The notes under the pieces: generated by a model
Seen by the model: the letters and a program-made list of their open reading frames with translations, nothing else
The model's database searches: none
What the model was told of the DNA's origin: nothing
Origin: Desulfobacterales bacterium
Lineage (GTDB): Bacteria; Desulfobacterota; Desulfobacteria; Desulfobacterales; RPRI01
Direction: 5' to 3'
Length of the DNA stretch: 12,724 nucleotides
NCBI GenBank assembly: GCA_020052975.1
Contig: JAGVOC010000423.1
Span: 1-12,724 of the forward strand
Program-made: the position numbers and the translations under genes
Part shown: piece after piece, positions 8,151-12,724 of the stretch
How positions within the stretch are numbered: the stretch's first letter is position 1
How the letters are laid out: the number at the start of each line of letters is the position of its first letter

Positions 8151-8192
8151 GAAGATTCGCTGTCCGCCTCTGGCGGATTGCAGAGAATCTTC
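8151..8192 (+). repeat. Two-tier stem-loop inside the MITE-like element
   Basis: The outer arms GAAGATTC (8151-8158) and GAATCTTC (8185-8192) enclose an inner stem TCCGCC-TCT-GGCGGA (8163-8177). A related inner stem, AATCCGCC-TCA-GGCGGATT, follows at 8215-8233. The two GC arms share the CCGCCTC core, pointing to internal duplication. Confidence 0.55.
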
Positions 8193-8308
8193 AATTTAAT
8201 TCAAGCGGCGTGAGAATCCGCCTCAGGCGGATTTCCCGCCAAACAAAAAGTCGTTTTTTGACTTTTTACGAAGGTATCAATATTGAGTAAATATGGAGGA
8301 ACAAATTA

Positions 8309-9484
8309 ATGAGCAAGGTACTTATTATCGGAGCAGGCGGAGTGGGAGGAGTTGTTGTCCATAAATGCGCCCAGGTTCCTGAAGTTTTTTCAGAAATAGT
8401 TCTTGCAAGCAGAACGATCGACAAATGCGAAAAAATTAAAAGCCAGCTTTCAAAGCCTATTGAAACAGCCAGAGTTGACGCTGACAACACCCGTGAACTT
8501 GTCGAGTTCATACGCAAAGCATCTCCCGACCTTATTATAAATACCGCTCTTCCCTATCAGGATCTTTCCATAATGGATGCCTGCCTTGAAACAGGTGTTG
8601 ATTACCTCGATACAGCAAACTACGAGCCACCCGATGAAGCCAAATTCTGTTACAAATGGCAGTGGGATTACCAGGAAAGGTTTAAAGAAAAAGGTATTAT
8701 GGCGCTTCTAGGATGCGGATTTGATCCAGGGGTAACAAATATTTTTTGCGCCCACGCAGCAAAAAACCATTTTGACGAAATCCATCATGTGGACATAATG
8801 GATTGTAATGCCGGCGACCACGGGCATTCCTTTGCAACCAATTTCAACCCCGAAATAAACATAAGGGAAGTGACGGCCCGGGGCAGATATTTTGAAAAAG
8901 GTAAGTGGATTGAAACCGACCCTCTTTCGGTCCATAAAACTTTCGATTTTCCGGAAATAGGACTTAGAGAAATGTATCTAATGTACCACGAGGAGATGGA
9001 ATCCATCGCCAAGAACATACCCGGGATAAAACGAATGAGATTCTGGATGACTTTTTCACAGGAATACCTGACACATCTGAGGGTTCTTGAAAATGTTGGC
9101 ATGACACGAATCGATCCGGTCGACTACGAAGGATGCAGTATTATTCCCTTAAAATTTTTAAAAGCTCTTCTTCCCGAACCAACATCACTCGGTGAAAATT
9201 ACAGGGGTAAAACCTGCATAGGCTGCATGATTGAAGGAATAAAAGACGGAAAACCGAAGAAATACTATATCTACAACATCTGCGACCATGCCGAATGCTA
9301 CAGGGAAATCAGGGCTCAGGCCATATCCTATACGACAGGCGTTCCTGCCATGATCGGAGCGATGATGATGCTTACCGGAAAATGGAAAAGAAAAGGCGTA
9401 TTCAATGTGGAAGAATTTGATCCTGCTCCTTTTATGGAAAAACTGGGGAAGTATGGTTTGCCCTGGATTGAAAAATTTTATTGA
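8309..9484 (+). CDS. Carboxynorspermidine synthase (saccharopine dehydrogenase-like, CANSDH)
   Basis: A 391-residue NADPH-dependent enzyme that reductively condenses aspartate semialdehyde with a diamine (diaminopropane or putrescine) to carboxynorspermidine or carboxyspermidine. It begins with a Rossmann loop GAGGVGG at 8-14. The family segments NTALPYQDLSIMDACLETG (from 78), DYLDTANYE and GCGFDPGVTN (135-144) follow. Length fits the family. GGAGG at 8295-8299 lies nine bases before the ATG. The assignment is made firm by the carboxynorspermidine decarboxylase gene directly after it, whose ribosome-binding site overlaps this stop codon. Diaminopropane versus putrescine as substrate cannot be decided, since no diaminobutyrate decarboxylase is in the window. 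The upstream leader contains a MITE-like insertion and a consensus promoter. Saccharopine dehydrogenase is the less likely alternative. Confidence 0.9.
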   Translation: MSKVLIIGAGGVGGVVVHKCAQVPEVFSEIVLASRTIDKCEKIKSQLSKPIETARVDADNTRELVEFIRKASPDLIINTALPYQDLSIMDACLETGVDYLDTANYEPPDEAKFCYKWQWDYQERFKEKGIMALLGCGFDPGVTNIFCAHAAKNHFDEIHHVDIMDCNAGDHGHSFATNFNPEINIREVTARGRYFEKGKWIETDPLSVHKTFDFPEIGLREMYLMYHEEMESIAKNIPGIKRMRFWMTFSQEYLTHLRVLENVGMTRIDPVDYEGCSIIPLKFLKALLPEPTSLGENYRGKTCIGCMIEGIKDGKPKKYYIYNICDHAECYREIRAQAISYTTGVPAMIGAMMMLTGKWKRKGVFNVEEFDPAPFMEKLGKYGLPWIEKFY

Positions 9485-9486
9485 GG
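9482..9486 (+). promoter_or_regulatory. Ribosome-binding site of nspC overlapping the upstream stop codon
   Basis: TGAGG includes the TGA stop of the synthase gene (9482-9484) and lies six bases before the ATG at 9493. This suggests translational coupling and favours that ATG over the TTG at 9481. Confidence 0.6.
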
Positions 9487-9492
9487 CACGAA

Positions 9493-10632
9493 ATGGCACA
9501 GGATGAAATAATAGAGGCGCCTACCCCATGTTACGTACTCGAAGAAGAAGCTTTGCTGCAAAACCTTGCAATCCTCGATTCAATTAAAAAGCACACAGGA
9601 TGCAAGATTATCATGGCTCTCAAAGGCTTTGCAATGTTCAGCGTCTTTCCTATTATCAGACAATATCTTGATGGAGTAGCGGCAAGCTCACTCGATGAAG
9701 CAAGGCTCGGATTTGAAAAGTTTGGCGGTGAAGTCCACGTTTGCGCACCGGCATACATCGAATCAGAATTTGAAGAGCTTATAGATTATTCGGATCACAT
9801 AATATTTAATTCTTTTTCGCAGTGGAAACTATATAAACCGATTATAAACAGAAGCAATAGAAAGGTGAATTGCGGAATACGGATTAACCCGGAGCATTCC
9901 GAAGTCAAAATTCCCATTTATGATCCGTGCGGTCCTTTTTCACGCCTAGGAGTTTCAAGGGAATATTTCAAGGAGGAAGAAACAGACGGCATAACAGGCC
10001 TGCATTTTCACAACCTTTGCGAACTGAATTCAGATTCCCTCGCAAGAACTCTCAAGGCTGTTGAAGATAAGTTCGGATCATTTTTTCATAGAATAAAATG
10101 GATAAATTTCGGGGGGGGGCATCACATAACAAGAAAAGATTATGATGTGGATCTCCTTTGCAGCCTGATTACAGATTTTAAAAAGCGTTATTCCCTTGAA
10201 GTTTACCTTGAACCCGGAGAGGCGATAGCTCTTAATGCTGGTGTTCTGGAAACCTCGGTTTTAGATATCATCCACAACAAAATGAATATTGCTATACTGG
10301 ACACATCAGCAGCAGCCCACATGCCCGATGTGCTTGAAATGCCTTACAGGCCGGTAATAACAGGTGCCGGTCTTCCAGGAGAATATCTTAACACTTACAG
10401 ACTTGGAGGAATGACCTGCCTTGCCGGCGATATCATAGGAGACTACTCCTTCCCTGAACCGCTAAAGACAGGTTCACGACTTGTTTTCCAAGACATGGCA
10501 CACTATACAATGGTCAAAAACAACACATTCAACGGAGTCCGCCTTCCTTCAATTGCTATAAGGAAGAGCTCCGGTGAAGTAGTTATTGTCCGCAAATTCG
10601 GATATGAGGACTACAAAAACAGACTGTCATAA
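9493..10632 (+). CDS. nspC: Carboxynorspermidine decarboxylase
   Basis: A 379-residue PLP-dependent fold-III decarboxylase (alanine racemase/ornithine decarboxylase-like) that converts carboxynorspermidine or carboxyspermidine to norspermidine or spermidine. Visible residues are the PLP lysine K44 in ALKGFAMFS, the HFHN strand, the PLP-phosphate glycines G207-G209 in FGGGHH, EPGE at 240-243, and the catalytic cysteine C309 in TCLAGD, followed by HYTMVKNNTFNG. The preferred start is the ATG at 9493, with TGAGG at 9482-9486 six bases upstream. A TTG at 9481 overlapping the synthase stop would add only four residues. It is translationally tight with the synthase gene. G207-G209 are encoded by an unbroken run of nine G at 10111-10119, a potential slippage site. 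The gene converges on the ACT-domain gene. Confidence 0.93.
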   Translation: MAQDEIIEAPTPCYVLEEEALLQNLAILDSIKKHTGCKIIMALKGFAMFSVFPIIRQYLDGVAASSLDEARLGFEKFGGEVHVCAPAYIESEFEELIDYSDHIIFNSFSQWKLYKPIINRSNRKVNCGIRINPEHSEVKIPIYDPCGPFSRLGVSREYFKEEETDGITGLHFHNLCELNSDSLARTLKAVEDKFGSFFHRIKWINFGGGHHITRKDYDVDLLCSLITDFKKRYSLEVYLEPGEAIALNAGVLETSVLDIIHNKMNIAILDTSAAAHMPDVLEMPYRPVITGAGLPGEYLNTYRLGGMTCLAGDIIGDYSFPEPLKTGSRLVFQDMAHYTMVKNNTFNGVRLPSIAIRKSSGEVVIVRKFGYEDYKNRLS

Positions 10633-10675
10633 ACAAGTTTAGTTAACAGCCTAAGCCTGACAAAGCTCGCCTTTA

Positions 10676-11113
10676 TCATGTTTCAAGCATTCCAAAAGCT
10701 TTTGCATCAATGAGCTTGATTCCGTTTTTCAGCATAATCTCGATCGCCTTATCATTATCGCTGAATCGAAAAATCATGACAGCCCTGCCTGATGAAAACC
10801 CTATAAATGCATACATGTATGATACATGCACCTTGGCTTTATGTAATGGTTTCAACAGTTTCCCAAGCTGACCCGGTTTGTCGTCAATCTCGGCAGCAAC
10901 AACATCATCAACTTTGGCAGGAATTTGTTTTTCCATCAGGATGCGCCTGGTTTTAGCCAGATCTGAAACAAGAAGCCGCAAAATTCCAAACTCGCCGGTA
11001 TCAACAAGGTTAAGAGCTCTCAGGTTTATGCCTGCATCTCCAAGAGCCTGGGTTATCTCTAACAATCGACCGGGTGCATTTTCAATAAGGATGGCAACCT
11101 GTTTTAACTTCAT
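10676..11113 (-). CDS. Tandem ACT-domain protein (amino acid-binding regulatory protein)
   Basis: A 145-residue protein made of two ACT domains (about 4-68 and 72-140) and nothing else. Each domain has the beta-alpha entry with a PG turn: ENAPGRLLEI at 11-20 and DDKPGQLGKLL from 78. Stand-alone tandem ACT proteins bind amino acids or related ligands and regulate partner enzymes or transcription. In anaerobes they often sit near phenylacetate-CoA or other AMP-forming ligases, which would fit this window, but a partner is inferred, not shown. GGAGG at 11119-11123, five bases before the ATG, supports the start. It is the last gene of the minus-strand group, after an approximately 200-base gap holding a repeat hairpin, and it converges on nspC with only 43 bases between stop codons and no clear terminator. 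Confidence 0.88.
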   Translation of the reverse strand: MKLKQVAILIENAPGRLLEITQALGDAGINLRALNLVDTGEFGILRLLVSDLAKTRRILMEKQIPAKVDDVVAAEIDDKPGQLGKLLKPLHKAKVHVSYMYAFIGFSSGRAVMIFRFSDNDKAIEIMLKNGIKLIDAKAFGMLET

Positions 11114-11147
11114 TGAAACCTCCTTTTTATAGACTGCAACTTATATT

Positions 11148-11180
11148 ATGTTGATGGATTTTTTGCGAGTCCATCAACAT
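11148..11180. repeat. Palindromic hairpin, solo copy related to the left end of the MITE-like element
   Basis: ATGTTGATGGA (11148-11158) and TCCATCAACAT (11170-11180) form an 11-base-pair stem with an 11-base loop. The reverse complement of 11149-11177 matches 7995-8023 at 25 of 29 positions, including the A6 run and the CCATCA arm. It lies 35 bases upstream of the ACT gene start, inside its probable leader. It lacks a U-tract, so it is not a standard terminator. Confidence 0.65.
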
Positions 11181-11310
11181 TCAGCAGGAAAATAATTTAA
11201 GTGCGGATTTGTTATAAAGTCATCATATTTCAACTGTATTGTAACCATAAATAAGAGCTCCAAGCAAAGTCAAGAAAAAAAGTTTTACAGATTTTTTTTG
11301 AAGCAGTCAC

Positions 11311-11946
11311 TTAATTATCCATATTAAATCGTAAAAGTTTAAACTTCATTTGCACATTTTCAGGAATATTTGCCCCTATTCTTGCCATGAAAAGATTCTC
11401 CGGACGAAGCATAACATTCGGATCATTGGTCGGATATATCCTGAATCCAAAATGTGAAAAAAGGTTTATCAGCATGTTCCTGTATTCTATAACAGATATA
11501 TCTGCTCCTGCAACATCCCATGTCCAGGAATATCCAACCATGAAAATAATACGGTGCTCTTTAAGAGGATGTTCCAACAGGAGCTCTAAAAGCTTTTTGG
11601 ATATACCCTTCGCTCTCCATTTTGTTGCTACCTCGATTACAGAAACCTCCATCATCACGCGGTTCTCAATTTTTACCCACCTCTCTTTTGGGGAAGGGTA
11701 TTGCAGGATACTGATACCTATAATTTTCCTGTCATCAGTATATGCAATTGTTACATTTGTATCCTGCTGTAGGGAAGCTCTAATAAGACTTTCTTTTTTT
11801 GACAAGATCGGGTTGTAGTTGTTCGATTCCACAAATGTATCTTTTAAAGACAAGGAAGCTATATCATCTGGGCTGCAAAATGATTTAGCAGTTATATTGC
11901 ATTCTCCGGCCGGCCAGATAAGAATTTTTTGATTCGGATGTGTCAT
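11311..11946 (-). CDS. acuA: AcuA-like GNAT protein acetyltransferase
   Basis: A 211-residue protein that matches the length and, from memory, the pattern of Bacillus AcuA. AcuA transfers an acetyl group from acetyl-CoA to the catalytic lysine of AMP-forming acetyl-CoA synthetase and switches it off. Matching signatures in order are SPDDIASL (25-32), IIGISILQYPSPKERW (75-90), the GNAT motif A region SVIEVATKWRAKGISKKLL (102-120, with R111 and G114 for CoA binding), YSWTWD (139-144), EYRNM, and NLFMARIGANIP (184-195). The ATG is nine bases after the stop of the upstream GNAT gene and has no clear Shine-Dalgarno, so translational coupling is likely. There is no signal peptide or membrane segment. 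The most plausible target in this window is K501 of the AMP-forming ligase at 1958-3499, which is an inference. Acetoin-operon partners acuB and acuC are absent. Confidence 0.75.
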   Translation of the reverse strand: MTHPNQKILIWPAGECNITAKSFCSPDDIASLSLKDTFVESNNYNPILSKKESLIRASLQQDTNVTIAYTDDRKIIGISILQYPSPKERWVKIENRVMMEVSVIEVATKWRAKGISKKLLELLLEHPLKEHRIIFMVGYSWTWDVAGADISVIEYRNMLINLFSHFGFRIYPTNDPNVMLRPENLFMARIGANIPENVQMKFKLLRFNMDN

Positions 11947-11955
11947 CGGTTGTTG

Positions 11956-12522
11956 TCAGAAATCGCTCAATTCCTTATGAAGCTGCTTAATCATGATCTT
12001 GTAGTTGTAGTAGTTTCCCTTCTCATCCTTCACATAATCTCTGAGAACGGCTTCCTCTATGAAATCAAGTTTTTTAAAGGCTTCAATGCTTGAATCCTCG
12101 AGTCCTACCACGAAATCTGCCCTGATCTTCTCAAGGCCCATCTCCATTCCGCGCCTTAATAGATCAAATACCATCCATGTGCCGAGCTGTAACTGCCTGA
12201 AATCAGATGCAACCATTATTCTCAAACGTCCGACATGCCTTCTTCCGCCAAAAAGCCGCTGCAGCATTGTGCCATGGGCAACTATCCGGTCTTCATAAAA
12301 GGCGATAAGAGAAAAAGCCTTGCCATCCTTCTGATTGTCGATCCACTTTTTTATTACACAAGTATCAGCCGGATCTTCTTTTAAAAACCACCTGAGTGGA
12401 ATCGGTAAATTTTTATAAAACTCCAGGAGCTTATCCTGATCACTTTCTTCAAAAGGCTTCATAATAATTTCCCTGTGGTCTTTCAAAATTACCTCTTTGG
12501 GATATCTTGTTGACTGGGGCAT
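11956..12522 (-). CDS. GNAT family N-acetyltransferase
   Basis: A 188-residue protein with a GNAT fold. A basic stretch FGGRRHVGRLRIMV leads into motif A at about 104-116 (VASDFRQLQLG, a weakened form of the usual RxxGxG/A loop with R109 and G114). Motif B follows with SSIEAFKKLDFIEEAVL (from 144) and a final YVKDEKGNYYN segment typical of this fold. The ATG at 12522 is chosen because AAAGGA (12533-12528) lies five bases before it and a promoter with TTGATT-N17-TATATT sits at 12611-12583. The longer frame from 12627 would run through that promoter and adds no family-like sequence. It overlaps nothing and is followed by acuA after nine bases, so the two form one unit. The substrate is unknown; a protein lysine is possible given the partner. 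Confidence 0.8.
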   Translation of the reverse strand: MPQSTRYPKEVILKDHREIIMKPFEESDQDKLLEFYKNLPIPLRWFLKEDPADTCVIKKWIDNQKDGKAFSLIAFYEDRIVAHGTMLQRLFGGRRHVGRLRIMVASDFRQLQLGTWMVFDLLRRGMEMGLEKIRADFVVGLEDSSIEAFKKLDFIEEAVLRDYVKDEKGNYYNYKIMIKQLHKELSDF

Positions 12523-12527
12523 GGTAG

Positions 12528-12533
12528 TCCTTT
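12528..12533 (-). promoter_or_regulatory. Ribosome-binding site deciding the GNAT start
   Basis: AAAGGA on the minus strand lies five bases before the ATG at 12522 and supports it over the in-frame ATG at 12627. Confidence 0.6.
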
Positions 12534-12582
12534 CAAATAATGAGTTTATTCGGTTCATCAGGCCAACTAAGGGTTTTATATA

Positions 12583-12611
12583 AATATACCTGAAAGTATG
12601 AGTGTAATCAA
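12583..12611 (-). promoter_or_regulatory. Sigma70-like promoter of the GNAT-acuA unit
   Basis: On the minus strand TTGATT (12611-12606) and TATATT (12588-12583) are separated by 17 bases. The transcription start would be near 12576, giving a leader of about 54 bases before the ATG at 12522. Confidence 0.6.
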
Positions 12612-12654
12612 GAATGAAAAGAGACACGAGAGCTTTGAAGAACGTTCAATTTTG

Positions 12655-12724
12655 CTCAAGTTCAAGGAAGGCGATAATTTTAACCACAGGAATACATTGA
12701 GTATTTCGAGGATTAAAATTTGAG
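12655..12724. repeat. Nested inverted repeat at the right edge, possibly a partial dispersed repeat
   Basis: AATTTTAA (12676-12683) and TTAAAATT (12713-12720) are complementary, as are the outer CTCAA (12655-12659) and TTGAG (12720-12724), and a GAACGTTC palindrome lies just to the left. No gene reads through this stretch. It may be the start of a repeat that continues beyond the window. Confidence 0.35.

Larger units (their letters stand above)
7997..8278. mobile_element. MITE-like non-coding element with imperfect terminal inverted repeats
   Basis: The left end GATGGGCTCATAAAAAATC (7997-8015) and the reverse complement of the right end, GATACCTTCGTAAAAAGTC (8278-8260), agree at 13 of 19 positions. 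AATATT flanks both ends (7991-7996 and 8279-8284), and the full direct repeat is CAATATTGA at 7990-7998 and 8278-8286, consistent with a target-site duplication. The interior is more GC-rich than the surrounding DNA and is built of hairpins: 8091-8114, 8151-8192, 8215-8233 and 8245-8267. It has no reading frame for a transposase, so it would depend on one encoded elsewhere. Because CAATATTG is itself a palindrome, where the duplication ends and the terminal repeat begins is ambiguous. It sits between the consensus promoter and the polyamine genes. Confidence 0.6.
7592..8308. other. 717-base divergent intergenic region between glgP and the polyamine operon
   Basis: No credible gene lies in this stretch. 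From left to right it contains the glgP ribosome-binding site and promoter on the minus strand, an 11-base direct repeat at 7827-7856, a perfect consensus promoter on the plus strand at 7856-7884, an AT-rich leader to about 7990, a MITE-like element at 7997-8278, and the ribosome-binding site of the carboxynorspermidine synthase gene (GGAGG at 8295-8299). The segment from about 7885 to 7990 has no hairpin or ORF that I can see. Confidence 0.7.

Noticed and set aside
9481..9492. TTG start for nspC overlapping the synthase stop
   Set aside because: The ATG at 9493 has TGAGG six bases upstream and loses only four residues without family support.
11244..11273. Promoter for the ACT gene (TTGACT-N18-TATGGT, minus strand)
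   Set aside because: The -10 is a poor match and the spacing is not ideal; too weak to list as a feature, though a promoter in this gap is plausible.
11387..11818. 143-residue plus-strand frame opposite acuA
   Set aside because: Serine- and isoleucine-rich shadow frame of the AcuA-like coding sequence.
12523..12627. 35-residue N-terminal extension of the GNAT protein
   Set aside because: A TTGATT-N17-TATATT promoter lies inside it, and AAAGGA supports the ATG at 12522.
12615..12704. Short plus-strand frame starting MKRDTRALK
   Set aside because: It lies in repeat-like palindromic sequence, has no good ribosome-binding site and stops after about 29 codons.

Overview
The window most resembles an anaerobic, probably sulfate-reducing member of the Desulfobacterota (Desulfobacterales-like). 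This placement is an inference. It rests on an acyl-CoA metabolism cluster with both ADP-forming and AMP-forming ligases, a carboxynorspermidine-type polyamine pathway, a tandem-ACT protein, an AcuA-like acetyltransferase, strong GGAGG ribosome-binding sites and dispersed hairpin-ended repeats. There are ten protein genes, the first cut by the left edge, and no rRNA, tRNA, CRISPR array or intact transposase.

Left block (2-4757, + strand): a 5'-truncated ADP-forming acyl-CoA synthetase, an AMP-forming acyl-CoA ligase 12 bases later, then a thiolase-fold enzyme. Together they look like a module that activates an organic acid, cleaves or condenses the thioester and can recover ATP from an acyl-CoA. 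The first gene is clearly richer in G+C than the rest, so the operon looks mosaic. A perfect hairpin separates the thiolase from the next block, which converges on it.

Middle block (4845-7591, - strand): glycogen phosphorylase (glgP) followed 32 bases later by a 68-residue four-cysteine zinc-ribbon protein. They are probably one transcript from a sigma70-like promoter at 7642-7670.

Intergenic region 7592-8308: it holds divergent promoters. The + strand one (7856-7884) is a perfect TTGACA-N17-TATAAT, with an 11-base direct repeat running up to its -35 box. Between it and the polyamine genes lies a roughly 280-base MITE-like element (7997-8278) with imperfect terminal inverted repeats, a flanking direct repeat and several internal hairpins. 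Transcripts from this promoter would therefore have a leader of about 420 bases. A 25/29-identical copy of the element's left end recurs as a hairpin at 11148-11180.

Polyamine operon (8309-10632, + strand): carboxynorspermidine synthase (saccharopine dehydrogenase-like) and carboxynorspermidine decarboxylase (nspC), which together would make norspermidine or spermidine from aspartate semialdehyde and a diamine.

Right block (10676-12522, - strand): a promoter and GNAT acetyltransferase, an AcuA-like GNAT protein 9 bases behind it, then a tandem-ACT regulatory protein. AcuA of Bacillus subtilis acetylates and inactivates an AMP-forming acetyl-CoA synthetase, so the AMP-forming ligase in this window is a natural candidate target.
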